Of a stretch of 64,000 nucleotides of DNA, positions 27,100 through 36,366 are shown one piece after another. The notes beneath the pieces are model-generated. The model was not told the DNA's origin. It ran no database searches and saw only the letters and a program-made list of their open reading frames with translations. Position 1 is the first letter of the stretch; each line of letters begins with the position of its first letter. Location of the stretch: the NCBI GenBank assembly GCA_903953895.1, contig CAJBLH010000182.1, forward strand, positions 20,497-84,496, read 5' to 3'. The stretch comes from an uncultured Desulfobacteraceae bacterium. Lineage in GTDB: Bacteria; Desulfobacterota; Desulfobacteria; Desulfobacterales; Desulfatirhabdiaceae. The position numbers and the translations under genes were made by a program.

Positions 27100-28353
27100 C
27101 TATGCCTTCACACGCCGGACCGCAGCCCCCAGTTTTTCGAATTTCTTTTCCATGGCTTCATAGCCTCTGTCCAGATGATAAACCCGGTTGACCTCCGTCT
27201 GTCCCTGCGCGACCAGACCCGCCAGAATAAGTGATGCACTGGCCCGAAGATCCGAGGCCATCACCGGCGCCCCGGAAAGATACGGCATGCCGCGGATTAC
27301 CGCCGAATTGCCGGAAATGGTGATGTCCGCGCCCATCCGCCTGAGTTCGCCGACATGCATGAACCGGTTTTCGAAAATCGTTTCCGAAATGATGCTCAGA
27401 CCCGATGCTACAGACATCAGCACCATGAACTGGGCCTGCATGTCGGTGGGGAACCCCGGATAGGGAAGGGTTTTGACATCGACGCTGGATATCGACTCCG
27501 GCCCTTCGACGCGGATGGATTTTCCACACACATGAACCCCTGCGCCCGCTAATCGCAGCTTATGAACCAGTGCCTCGAGGTGCTCGGGTTCACAGTTTTC
27601 AAGCGTAACATCTCCGCGGGTCAGTGCCGCCGCCACCATGAACGTTCCGGCTTCAATCCGGTCGGCAATGATGGACGTCGTTACCGGTGAAAGGGATTCA
27701 ACCCCTCTAATGGTGATCTCGGATGTTCCAGCACCCCGGATGTCCGCGCCCATCTGATTCAAGACATCAGCCAGGGCAGTCACTTCCGGCTCCCGGGCGG
27801 CGTTTCTGAGCGTGGTCACGCCATCGGCCAGTGCTGCGGCCATCATGATGTTTTCCGTTCCGGTAACTGTGACGATATCAAAATAGATATCCGCGCCGGT
27901 AAGTCTATCGGCCTCTGCCTCGACATACCCATGTTTGAGATCAATTTTTGCGCCCAGAGCGGTTAGTGCTTTCAAATGCAGATTGATGGGTCTGGCCCCG
28001 ATGGCGCATCCACCGGGAAGGGAGACACGGGCTTTTTTCAGCCGGGCGACCAGCGGGCCGAGTACGAGAATCGAGGCTCGCATTTTTCGCACCAGATCGT
28101 AAGGGGCTTCTGGATTGGTAAGATTTCCAGCATCGATGGTAACACGATTTTCTGCCGCCTCAACCGTGGCGCCATGGTTCTGCAGCAGAATACATGTGCT
28201 TTGAATATCCTTGAGATTCGGCACATTGGTATAGGTATTTTTCCCGTCTGTCAGCAGAGAAGACACCAGAATGGGCAACGCCGCATTTTTGGCGCCGCTG
28301 ATGACAACGTTTCCGGCAAGCCTGCGGCCGCCGTCGATAATGATTTTATCCAT
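27100..28353 (-). CDS. murA: UDP-N-acetylglucosamine 1-carboxyvinyltransferase MurA
   Basis: A 417-residue enzyme that adds enolpyruvate to UDP-GlcNAc, the first committed step of peptidoglycan synthesis. The substrate-binding Lys/Asn pair is in [12 protein letters not shown] near the start, and the reactive Cys (target of fosfomycin) is in [16 protein letters not shown], so this form should be fosfomycin-sensitive in principle. [14 protein letters not shown] and [11 protein letters not shown] are further family motifs. Length and sequence are normal. A strong terminator-like inverted repeat lies upstream, separating it from the qrc operon on the same strand. Confidence 0.96.
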   Translation of the reverse strand: MDKIIIDGGRRLAGNVVISGAKNAALPILVSSLLTDGKNTYTNVPNLKDIQSTCILLQNHGATVEAAENRVTIDAGNLTNPEAPYDLVRKMRASILVLGPLVARLKKARVSLPGGCAIGARPINLHLKALTALGAKIDLKHGYVEAEADRLTGADIYFDIVTVTGTENIMMAAALADGVTTLRNAAREPEVTALADVLNQMGADIRGAGTSEITIRGVESLSPVTTSIIADRIEAGTFMVAAALTRGDVTLENCEPEHLEALVHKLRLAGAGVHVCGKSIRVEGPESISSVDVKTLPYPGFPTDMQAQFMVLMSVASGLSIISETIFENRFMHVGELRRMGADITISGNSAVIRGMPYLSGAPVMASDLRASASLILAGLVAQGQTEVNRVYHLDRGYEAMEKKFEKLGAAVRRVKA

Positions 28354-28393
28354 AACTCTCCAGCAAAATTCTGCAATAAGTTCAAGTCAAAAC

Positions 28394-28433
28394 AAAAGCG
28401 CTTTTCCACATCATGATATGGAAAAGCGCTTTT
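28394..28433. terminator. Perfect 15-bp inverted repeat, probable terminator of the qrc operon
   Basis: AAAAGCGCTTTTCCA (28394-28408) and its exact complement (28419-28433) enclose a 10-nt loop. On the minus strand it lies just after the small ORF that follows qrcD and ends in TTTT, as expected for an intrinsic terminator. Because it is A/T-flanked on both sides it could work in both directions. Confidence 0.75.
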
Positions 28434-28482
28434 GAAAGCAAGAAATAGTCCGCGTGGGCAAAACGGCTCAACACCGTTTCAA

Positions 28483-28644
28483 TCAATGATGGCCGTGACC
28501 GTCCCCCCCTTTTGCCGTATCGATGGCCGCCTTGACAATACAGTAAGTCATGCCGATACCCAAAATGATCAAGGCATACCAGAGTCCGCCCATGAACACC
28601 ATATGAGACATATCCCAAATCCATTCAAAATTAAACGGAAACAT
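28483..28644 (-). CDS. Small membrane protein encoded after qrcD
   Basis: A 53-residue reading frame not shown in the ORF track. It starts at ATG 28644 with AAGGAG seven bases upstream and ends at TGA 28483. After MFPFNFEWIWDMSHMV it has a single hydrophobic segment (FMGGLWYALIILGIGMTYCIV) and a charged tail ending HGHH. It lies 15 bp after qrcD and before the terminator, so it is almost certainly co-transcribed with qrcABCD. It is not recognised; it may be an accessory subunit or assembly factor of the Qrc complex. Confidence 0.72.
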   Translation of the reverse strand: MFPFNFEWIWDMSHMVFMGGLWYALIILGIGMTYCIVKAAIDTAKGGDGHGHH

Positions 28645-28659
28645 TGTTTTTCTCCTTGT

Positions 28660-29898
28660 TTATTCAGCCGGATTCAGTTCCGCCTCTTGGGGAAAAATCG
28701 GCAGATACCGGTAAGAGATCATGATCAAGATGATGCCGTAAGCAACCGGCAGAATCGTGGTTGCGACTTCCTGCCAGCTTGGATAATACAGGGCCCATTG
28801 ATCGAATGGCATAACCGGAACGGCCATGACCTGAAGTACCATCACCCATCGGTTGACGCTGACGCCGATCACAGCCAATACAAAAGCGACGGTCCTGACA
28901 ACCGGACTTTTGCGGCCTTTGTCCGTGATCAGAATCGCCGCCGGAACAATTCCGCCCAGAATGATTTCCATAACCAGAATCCAGATGCCGTAAAACCCGT
29001 TGTTGCTGTAAAAATCGATCAGGTTGAATCCTTTGGATGGGGCGGTGACATTGGCCCAGTAAAGGGTGTCGATGATTTTTGCGATGATGTAGGTGGTCAT
29101 CATCCAGCCCGATATTTTGGCAAGCAGCTCCACCACATTGTCTTTGACCAGTTTCTTACCGGTAACCGCCTCGGTGATCCGGGTAACCAACAGGGTAAAA
29201 CAAGGCCCATAGGCAGCCGCCGACCAGGTGAACAGAAAAAACGTCCAGGGCCAGATAAAAAGCCCTTCCCGATACGCAAAAGGCCGGCCGAACAGGACAC
29301 CGGCCACCCCACCCAGAGATCCCTGATGAAAAAAAGACAAAAATGCGCCGGTTGCGGCAAACACCGCCATGGTACCGTGCATGTTGTGGCTGAGGTGATG
29401 GAAAAACGGCACTTTGTCGATCTGCCGGTTTTCCAGAATCAGCGGGATGTACTCGATGGTCAGCACCATGAAATAGCATGACAGACAAAACGCCACTTCC
29501 GTCAGCATGGAATGTACGTTGGCATGCCAGAAAATAAACCACCCGCGCAGCGGCTGCCCGATATCGATGGCCAGTATCAGAAGCGCCGAGCTGTAACAGA
29601 TAAAACCGATCAACACCGCATAGTTGATGATATGCTTCAGCTCGTCTTTTCCGATAAGGTATTTGAGAAATCCGGTAAAAAATGCGCCGCCACCCAGGGC
29701 GATAACCGCCAGATCCGCCCATATCCATAGGGCGAATCCGTAATTATCGTTCATGTTCGTCTGATTGAGGCCCTTGAACCAGCACAGCAGCATGGCATAA
29801 ACGCCCCATAACAGAACAGCGCCGACCACGGCCAGCGGTACCAGAAACTTGCCAAGAGAACAGCGCCTGACTCCGTTGGGTATTAACGCAGAATCCAT
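28660..29898 (-). CDS. qrcD: Menaquinone reductase QrcD, NrfD/PsrC-like membrane subunit
   Basis: A 412-residue polytopic membrane protein with about ten hydrophobic segments, of the NrfD/PsrC family. It holds the quinone site and anchors the periplasmic Qrc subunits. The Qrc complex takes electrons from periplasmic type I cytochrome c3 and reduces menaquinone, and is a hallmark of many deltaproteobacterial sulfate reducers that use periplasmic hydrogenases and formate dehydrogenases. It follows qrcC in a continuous qrcABCD operon. NrfD-type subunits occur in several complexes; the whole gene order makes the Qrc assignment firm. Confidence 0.9.
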   Translation of the reverse strand: MDSALIPNGVRRCSLGKFLVPLAVVGAVLLWGVYAMLLCWFKGLNQTNMNDNYGFALWIWADLAVIALGGGAFFTGFLKYLIGKDELKHIINYAVLIGFICYSSALLILAIDIGQPLRGWFIFWHANVHSMLTEVAFCLSCYFMVLTIEYIPLILENRQIDKVPFFHHLSHNMHGTMAVFAATGAFLSFFHQGSLGGVAGVLFGRPFAYREGLFIWPWTFFLFTWSAAAYGPCFTLLVTRITEAVTGKKLVKDNVVELLAKISGWMMTTYIIAKIIDTLYWANVTAPSKGFNLIDFYSNNGFYGIWILVMEIILGGIVPAAILITDKGRKSPVVRTVAFVLAVIGVSVNRWVMVLQVMAVPVMPFDQWALYYPSWQEVATTILPVAYGIILIMISYRYLPIFPQEAELNPAE

Positions 29899-29955
29899 AA
29901 CTTTCGCACCCCTTCATTGATCTGAAATGATTTCATTTATCCGGAAAATCCCGAC

Positions 29956-30741
29956 CTATACGACTTTTTTAGGCCCTTCGGTTTTCAGATAATTATCTCC
30001 GGCGCGCCGGACCCATTCCCGGCTGGATACATAATAGACCTTGGTGTTGGTTCCCAATCTTTCAAGAAGCCGGAAAGCGCCGGGCTGTTTTTTGAGCTTA
30101 TGGACGGCATGGTCGGGATTGTCGAGATCCCCGAAGGTGATAGCGCCTGCCGGACATGCCTGCGTACAGGCGGTCTGATAGGCGTCTTCCTCGATTTCTT
30201 TTTGCCCGTCCAGGTACGCCTTGTCTTTTGCCGCCTGATACCGGTGAAAACAGAAACTGCATTTCTCAACCACCCCCCGCATCCGTGGCGATACATTCGG
30301 ATTCAGATATTTTTCCATGCCTTCCGGCCAGATCGGATCATACCAATTGAAATATCGGGCGTGGTAAGGACAGGCAGCCATGCAGTACCGGCATCCAAAA
30401 CAGCGGGTGTAAATCTGGCTGACGATTCCGGTCTGGCTGTCGTAATCGGTTGCTGTTGCCGGACAGACCGACACGCAGGGAGAATGCCCATGAGACCCCT
30501 CACAGTGCTGGCAGGGCCTGGGCAGATAGCAGATGTCCGTTTCAGGATACGGCTTGCCGTTGGTCAATTTATATACGCGCATCCAGGTAATGCTTTTTAA
30601 CTTGTCGGTTTCATCTTCCCGGAACGGTACATTGTTTTCAGCCATGCACGCCACCATGCAGGAGCCGCACCCGGTACACAAATCCAGATCGATGACCATT
30701 CCATATTTTCGGGTACCATTACCACCATGCTCTTGTTTCAT
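29956..30741 (-). CDS. qrcC: Menaquinone reductase QrcC, periplasmic iron-sulfur subunit
   Basis: A 261-residue protein with ferredoxin motifs of the DmsB/HybA type: DLCTGCGSCMVACMAEN near the start, CQHCEGSHGHSPCVSVCP, CFGCRYCMAACP, and a Cys pattern around KCSFCFHRY and CTQACPAGAI. This suggests about four Fe-S clusters linking QrcB/QrcA to the membrane subunit. No signal peptide is seen, so it is likely carried out with QrcB by the Tat system. It starts 19 bp after qrcB. Confidence 0.9.
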   Translation of the reverse strand: MKQEHGGNGTRKYGMVIDLDLCTGCGSCMVACMAENNVPFREDETDKLKSITWMRVYKLTNGKPYPETDICYLPRPCQHCEGSHGHSPCVSVCPATATDYDSQTGIVSQIYTRCFGCRYCMAACPYHARYFNWYDPIWPEGMEKYLNPNVSPRMRGVVEKCSFCFHRYQAAKDKAYLDGQKEIEEDAYQTACTQACPAGAITFGDLDNPDHAVHKLKKQPGAFRLLERLGTNTKVYYVSSREWVRRAGDNYLKTEGPKKVV

Positions 30742-30760
30742 TAGAACCTCATGCTATGAT

Positions 30761-32998
30761 TTAGGCTTTGCTCAGTTTTGCTCTGATTCCCCAGGCGGCA
30801 TCCAAACCGGAAACAGGGTCCTGAACCGGACCGATCAGTTGATTGGCGTTAATTCCCTTATTCGCGATATATCCATCGTAGGCGGTATGACCGAGTCCTC
30901 TGGGAAGTGCTATGACACCCGGCATGATGCCTTCCTCCAGATGAACCCTGCCTCTTGCCTGGCCGCGGGAAGTTTGCACCACCACGAAATCGCCTTCTGA
31001 CAACTGGTTTGACTGCGCCGTCTTGGGATTGATTTCGATAAAACTGTCGTTTAATTTGAGTATCGTATCTTCAACGGTTTTGGTCATAAATGGTGGATTG
31101 GCGATATAGCCGCCAGCCATTCGCATGGTTTCGTAAGGGATGAGCAGCAGCGGAAAAGTGGAATCGCCTTCAATGGCTACCGGTACAAAACCAAGAGTTG
31201 CTTCGGCAGGGGAAAATTGAAATTTTCCCGAAGGTGTCTTGAAAGCCGCCTTCCAATCGGGGATGGCAGCATCCGAATCGACCCAAAAACCCTTTTCTTG
31301 AAGGGTCTTCATCTTGTCTCCCATTACCTCTTCCAGGCAGGCTTCAAAATTGTCCCAGGGAAACGCATCGGCAACGGCGCCCCCCATTTCTTTGGCCAGA
31401 AGGATCAATGTATCACCGGCATGTTTGGTATTGAATTGGGGTTTGAAGACCGGTTTCGACAAGCTGATGACAGGCTTGGGAAAACCTGTTGGGGCCGGGG
31501 CGTCTTCGATGCGTTCCAGATAGATGTGATTGGGAAGGACGATATCGGCATACCGGGCGGTTTCATCCATGAACGAAGACAGGCTGACCAGAAAAGGGAT
31601 TTTATCGAAAGCATCCCTGACCGTTTTAGAATCCGCCATCGTGTAGAGGGGATTGCTCTCAAGAACAAAGAGCGCATTCAGCGGATATCCCTTGCCGGAA
31701 AGTATTGCAGCAGGGATCTGATTCGTGCCGCACGGAGAATTGGGTGGGGCGCCGATCAGATTGGTCTGATTTATGCCGACTGCTGCCACCGAGTCCATGG
31801 CCACTTCATGCCATACCTGAATCTCTGTTTCAGGCATGGGAAAAACGCCACCTTTCCTGTTGACGCTTCCCACCAGTGCGTTCAATGCATGCACGGCCAT
31901 GGCCTCGGCCAGGCTTCCGGGAATGATTCCCTGTCCTTTTCCGCAGAGCGCCAGCGGTGCTTTGGCCTTGGCAAATTCACGCGCCAGAAGAATGATCGCG
32001 GAAGGATCGATACCGGTAATCCGGGCAACGGTTTCCGGGCTGTAATTTTCCAGAACCGTCTGCCGGAATCCTTTTTTCATCTCTCCTTTACTCGTGACAA
32101 AGCTCTCGAAACCATCCGTGTGGCTGTCTACAAATTCTTTGTCAAAAAGCAGTTCCTTAATCAGGACATGGGATACCCCCAGCGCCAGGGCGGCTTCGGT
32201 GCCGGGATTGATAGCTATCCAGCGGTCGGCTTTGGCTGCGGTGCGCGACAGGCGGGGTTCAATTTGAATCACGTGCGCATTGGCTTTTCTCCAGGCAGTG
32301 TTGGCTTTGAACATCCGAACCGGAGATCCCCACCCATCCAAAAGTCCGCTGCCGAAACTCAGGATAACGTCGGCATTCTCAAGGTCGAACCCCGGGGCTC
32401 CGGAAACGCCGTTCATATACTGAAACGCCAGTTGATACGTATCCACACAAGAAGGGGTATGAAAAAAATTGGGAGAACCGTAGGCTGTCAGAAACCGTTT
32501 GAAGAGCTGAGACACGGTTCCCTGACGGGAGCCGGCGATTCCGGCGATGGTGTGTGAATTCCCGCTGGTTCTGAGTACATCCAGTTTTTCGGCAATTTCG
32601 GAGATTGCCTGTTCCCAGGAGATTTTCTCCCATCGATCCTCCCCTCTTTTCCCGATCCGTCTCAGGGGTGTTTTTATCCGTGTGGGACCATACAGGAGCT
32701 GGAGCCCGGACAGTCCGAGTGCACAAATCCCCCCCTGGTTGACAGGATGCCCGGTCATGCCCTCGATTTTTACCCCCCGGCCTTCAATCTTTCGCACGCT
32801 GATGCCGCATCCCCCCGGACAAAGCGTGCAAACGGAATTGACATGGCTGGTCTCGCCGATTTCAGGCACCGGAGTCCACGGCCAGTTCTGAGTCCAGATG
32901 GACAGGTCATCCGTCAACTTCCAGGGTAACGGTGAAAGGGCCGTACCTGCTGCAACGCCAATGCCCAGCGATAAAAAACTTCTTCGGTCTATTTTCAT
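30761..32998 (-). CDS. qrcB: Menaquinone reductase QrcB, molybdopterin oxidoreductase family
   Basis: A 745-residue member of the molybdopterin oxidoreductase family with a Tat signal at its N-terminus (MKIDRRSFLSLGIGVAAG). A [4Fe-4S] motif follows (CTLCPGGCGISV). The fold is visible through segments such as KEFVDSHTDGFESFV and the C-terminal MopB dinucleotide-binding-like domain. In studied QrcB the protein is structural and lacks the molybdenum cofactor; that cannot be proved from sequence here. It is the Tat-carried partner of QrcC and lies directly after qrcA. Confidence 0.9.
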   Translation of the reverse strand: MKIDRRSFLSLGIGVAAGTALSPLPWKLTDDLSIWTQNWPWTPVPEIGETSHVNSVCTLCPGGCGISVRKIEGRGVKIEGMTGHPVNQGGICALGLSGLQLLYGPTRIKTPLRRIGKRGEDRWEKISWEQAISEIAEKLDVLRTSGNSHTIAGIAGSRQGTVSQLFKRFLTAYGSPNFFHTPSCVDTYQLAFQYMNGVSGAPGFDLENADVILSFGSGLLDGWGSPVRMFKANTAWRKANAHVIQIEPRLSRTAAKADRWIAINPGTEAALALGVSHVLIKELLFDKEFVDSHTDGFESFVTSKGEMKKGFRQTVLENYSPETVARITGIDPSAIILLAREFAKAKAPLALCGKGQGIIPGSLAEAMAVHALNALVGSVNRKGGVFPMPETEIQVWHEVAMDSVAAVGINQTNLIGAPPNSPCGTNQIPAAILSGKGYPLNALFVLESNPLYTMADSKTVRDAFDKIPFLVSLSSFMDETARYADIVLPNHIYLERIEDAPAPTGFPKPVISLSKPVFKPQFNTKHAGDTLILLAKEMGGAVADAFPWDNFEACLEEVMGDKMKTLQEKGFWVDSDAAIPDWKAAFKTPSGKFQFSPAEATLGFVPVAIEGDSTFPLLLIPYETMRMAGGYIANPPFMTKTVEDTILKLNDSFIEINPKTAQSNQLSEGDFVVVQTSRGQARGRVHLEEGIMPGVIALPRGLGHTAYDGYIANKGINANQLIGPVQDPVSGLDAAWGIRAKLSKA

Positions 32999-33077
32999 GG
33001 AATCTTCCCCTTAACCTGAAATAAAAACATACCGCGCCACACCATCTGTCGAACATGGCCAAAGACTCTGTCTTGAA

Positions 33078-33770
33078 TTATTTATGACAGACAAAACACC
33101 CTTCCTTCTGCGTTTGAACACTGCCGAGCAGCACTTTCTGCTTTTGGTGGCATTCGGAGCAGTCATCCATTTTCATGCGATCCCAGGTGTTTTTCTTGAT
33201 CCCGACGATATTCTCTCCCCAGATGTTCCGGCTATAGCCTGTGATCCGGTTTTGCTGATACAGCTTCATATGCTCGGATTCACCGATGGGGCCATGACAG
33301 GTCGCACAGTCCATATTGGCTGATTTTACATGCGCGGCATGAGAGAAAAATACGCAGTCCGGCTGTCTGGCATACACCAGCCAGGGCACTTCAATTTCTT
33401 TTTTAACAAACTGTTCAACAAATTTGATTTCTTCAGGATCACTGCTTTGCGCTTCTTCATGGCATTCGATGCACTGGGCGAGCTTGGGAACGCCGGAATA
33501 ACTGCCGTCTTCTCGAAAAAAATGGCAGCTTTCACAACCATTGCCGACCAGGCCGTTGTGAAGAGTATGATTGAAGTCGATAGGCTGTTTTTTTTGAGAA
33601 TACAACGCTTTTGGGAAAAGTACCCATCCTACGATCAGACTTGCCACCAGCCCGACAAAGAAAAACAAAACGATGACACCACCTGATCCCCCCTCTTTTC
33701 CACTTTGCCCATGTGCTGAAGAAACCACTATCTCCGAAACCGTTTGAGACTTGCCATCTAGTTCACTCAT
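33078..33770 (-). CDS. qrcA: Menaquinone reductase QrcA, membrane-anchored multihaem cytochrome c
   Basis: A 230-residue protein with one N-terminal membrane anchor (GVIVLFFFVGLVASLIVGWV, about residues 31-50) and five CXXCH haem-binding motifs: CESCH, CIECH, CATCH, CSECH and CFVCH. QrcA homologues are usually described with six haems, so one may be bound in a non-standard way (a CVFFSH stretch lies between) or be absent. It takes electrons from periplasmic cytochrome c3. As first gene of qrcABCD, it follows the cytochrome c maturation gene ccsB by 91 bp, which makes functional sense. Confidence 0.9.
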   Translation of the reverse strand: MSELDGKSQTVSEIVVSSAHGQSGKEGGSGGVIVLFFFVGLVASLIVGWVLFPKALYSQKKQPIDFNHTLHNGLVGNGCESCHFFREDGSYSGVPKLAQCIECHEEAQSSDPEEIKFVEQFVKKEIEVPWLVYARQPDCVFFSHAAHVKSANMDCATCHGPIGESEHMKLYQQNRITGYSRNIWGENIVGIKKNTWDRMKMDDCSECHQKQKVLLGSVQTQKEGCFVCHK

Positions 33771-33861
33771 GGAAACCCCGTCTGTCGTTCATAATTTTAT
33801 GGGTAAGAAGTTAAAATCTGATGTTCTGTATATAGGGCAGGTTGTTTTTGTCAAGTAAAAA

Positions 33862-34710
33862 TCATTGGACCATCGCTCCGTAGCTGTGAAGGCCGGGCAG
33901 TAGATTGACGCCAAAATAAGTAAACAGCACTGCTGCAAAACCCGCCACGGAAAGATAGGCGATCCGCCTGCCATGCCATCCGCGCGTCAATCTGGCATGA
34001 AGAAGTGTTGCATAAATAAACCAGGTGATCAGCGACCATGTTTCCTTGGGATCCCACCCCCAGTATCTACCCCATGCGGAATTGGCCCAGACAGCGCCGG
34101 TAATGATTCCTCCGGTCAGAAACAAAAATCCGAAAAGGACCATCCGGTGGCCAAGCTCGTCGAGTATCCCGATTTTGGGGAAACGTTCCAGCAACCGGAT
34201 TTTTCCTTCCGAATCTTTTTCCTTGAGCAGGTACATGATGCTGAGACCAAAGGCAACGGCAAAGGCGGCATAGCCGATAAAACAGGTAACGACATGAGCG
34301 ATCAGCCAGTTGCTTTTCAGGGCCGGCAGAAGGGGCTGAATCCTGTCGCTGATATTCGGCGACAGCGAGGCATATGCCATCGCCAGAAAAGGAAAGGGCA
34401 TGGCAAAAGCGCCGATAATCCTGTTGTGATATTTTTTTTCGATCAATAGATACACCGTGGCCAGGGTGGCCGCAAAAAATATCAGGGATTCGTAAAGATT
34501 GGAAAGGGGGGCATGGCCGTAGCCAAGTTTATAAGATTCGATCCACCGCATGGCGATACCGGTAATATTGCCCATCAATCCAGCGAAAACCACCCAGGTA
34601 GCCAGCCTGCCGGGCTCCGTTTTTTTGAAAATCCAAGACGTCAGATACAGGAATGCGGCAAAACCATATACAAATGTAACAACAGAAAGGATTCCGGAAC
34701 TGTTCATCAT
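33862..34710 (-). CDS. ccsB: Cytochrome c biogenesis protein CcsB/CcsA type (system II)
   Basis: A 282-residue integral membrane protein with about eight hydrophobic segments and the tryptophan-rich haem-handling motif WGRYWGWDPKETWSLITW. It forms, with the ResB-like protein encoded next to it, the system II cytochrome c synthetase that attaches haem to CXXCH motifs outside the cytoplasm. A His residue follows the motif region (ATLLHARLTRGWHG), as in the family. Placement just before qrcA supports use for that cytochrome. Confidence 0.93.
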   Translation of the reverse strand: MMNSSGILSVVTFVYGFAAFLYLTSWIFKKTEPGRLATWVVFAGLMGNITGIAMRWIESYKLGYGHAPLSNLYESLIFFAATLATVYLLIEKKYHNRIIGAFAMPFPFLAMAYASLSPNISDRIQPLLPALKSNWLIAHVVTCFIGYAAFAVAFGLSIMYLLKEKDSEGKIRLLERFPKIGILDELGHRMVLFGFLFLTGGIITGAVWANSAWGRYWGWDPKETWSLITWFIYATLLHARLTRGWHGRRIAYLSVAGFAAVLFTYFGVNLLPGLHSYGAMVQ

Positions 34711-34786
34711 ATTTCCTTTATCATTTTCGTTTCAAAGTCAATGCAGAAAAAGCTGAGGGCTTTCAAAATTTAACAAGCCGTTATGA

Positions 34787-36139
34787 TTAAATTTTTATTT
34801 GTTCAGCCGCTGTAGCGATGGCGTCCATTTTTTTCTGCATATCGATTTTGTTTTTATTGGCGACACCCCGAATCGTGACGCTGCATATGTTTCCATCGGC
34901 AAGCGCTTCGATACAAATCTGCTGGTGAGACATAAAGAATGTGACGATACACCCGCCGATCATGAGAAGAAACCCGGCGTAAACCACCCAGACGCCAGGA
35001 TCACTGGCAACCTGAAGGCCAGTATAATAGCGGGTTTCGGTTTCTGCGATCGCAACGATCACATCGCCTTTTCTCATTTTGTCAAAACTCGGAAATTTTA
35101 CCGGAAGGACAATTTCAGCAGTATCCCCGGTTGGGGATGACAGCGTGCCGACAAAGGCATCCCCGATCGAACGCCCCATAAACAGATGATCCCGGTTGAA
35201 TGCCGTAATCGTGAATGATCCTAACCCTTCCGGAACCGTCACGGTCTGTCCCGGTGCAATATTTATCTTGTATTCCATTCCGGTTGCCCGGCTTGTGAAG
35301 CTTAACGCCAGATTCTGAGAAGGCAGGTTGCCGTAGCTGGACTGAAACAGATTGACGCCCTTGTACCGCAGCGGATCATTGACGATAATATCGCGGGTCA
35401 GAACCGGAGCCCCTTTCTCCAGAATCGTCAAGGTGGACCGATATTCGCTGGGTGCGCCGGATTCATAGAAGCTGACCGAGAACTTGTCGCACCGGATCTC
35501 AAAATCAAGCGGGATGGATTTGCCGGAATTGCCCGACCGGATTGCGTTGACGGTTTCGCCTTCCGGAATGTTCACATCCCCGTCAAATCCCCAGAATGAT
35601 CCGATCAACCCACCGGCCAGCAAACAAACCACGCTCAGGTGAACGACATAAACTCCCATCCGGGTCCAGCGCCCCTTTTCGCTCCATAGATGGTAGCCGT
35701 TCGGAAACCTCTCAAGGCGGACCTTTCCGATGCTCCGGAACAACGCTTTTTCAAGGATAGGCTGTACACGATCGATGGATGAGACAGCAACCTTTCGCTG
35801 GATCGATGCGTTCAGAAACCGGGAGGGCTTGAAATCCGGCGGTTTGATGACGATTTTCCAGACACCCGGCAGGCGGTCTAAGGAGCATACAATGATGTTG
35901 ATGGTCAACAGCACCAGCAAGAGTCGAAACCACCAGCTATGATACATGTCGAACATATCGAGAACGGAAAACAGACGGTACAGTTTCGGCCCATAGGTAT
36001 GCAGATACGCATCCACATTCTGGTTCTGGGGAATCAGCGTTCCGATCACGGAAGTGGCGGCCAGCGTCAGAAGGACGATAACCGTCAACCGGACCGATGC
36101 AAAAAAAATAAATAGCTGTGTGTGCTGCCTGGAAGTCAT
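34787..36139 (-). CDS. resB: Cytochrome c biogenesis protein ResB (system II)
   Basis: A 450-residue ResB/Ccs1 protein. The start at 36139 has GGAGAAAG just upstream and is preferred to the track start. It shows membrane segments near the N-terminus (LTVIVLLTLAATSVIGTLIP), around residues 65-85 and 150-170, a large extracytoplasmic domain (about 175-380), and a last membrane segment (WVVYAGFLLMIGGCIVTFFM). It works with CcsB to deliver haem to apocytochromes. It is the first gene of the resB-ccsB-qrc series on the minus strand. Confidence 0.92.
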   Translation of the reverse strand: MTSRQHTQLFIFFASVRLTVIVLLTLAATSVIGTLIPQNQNVDAYLHTYGPKLYRLFSVLDMFDMYHSWWFRLLLVLLTINIIVCSLDRLPGVWKIVIKPPDFKPSRFLNASIQRKVAVSSIDRVQPILEKALFRSIGKVRLERFPNGYHLWSEKGRWTRMGVYVVHLSVVCLLAGGLIGSFWGFDGDVNIPEGETVNAIRSGNSGKSIPLDFEIRCDKFSVSFYESGAPSEYRSTLTILEKGAPVLTRDIIVNDPLRYKGVNLFQSSYGNLPSQNLALSFTSRATGMEYKINIAPGQTVTVPEGLGSFTITAFNRDHLFMGRSIGDAFVGTLSSPTGDTAEIVLPVKFPSFDKMRKGDVIVAIAETETRYYTGLQVASDPGVWVVYAGFLLMIGGCIVTFFMSHQQICIEALADGNICSVTIRGVANKNKIDMQKKMDAIATAAEQIKI

Positions 36140-36366
36140 TCTTTCTCCAATGAGGGGCGCCAAAAGTTATCTGCCAAAGACGCCAGCGTTGCGAGCCGTT
36201 GCCAAGGAAACCGCAGTTTAGGCAACTTAAAACATACAATCTACCACGATCCATTTTTAAACAATTTTACAAGGATGGACAGAATGAACAGGATAGTGAA
36301 AATTACAGATTAGAATTTATTCTTCATTATCAAAGTATATCGATGGAAACAAGTCCGGAATCCGAT

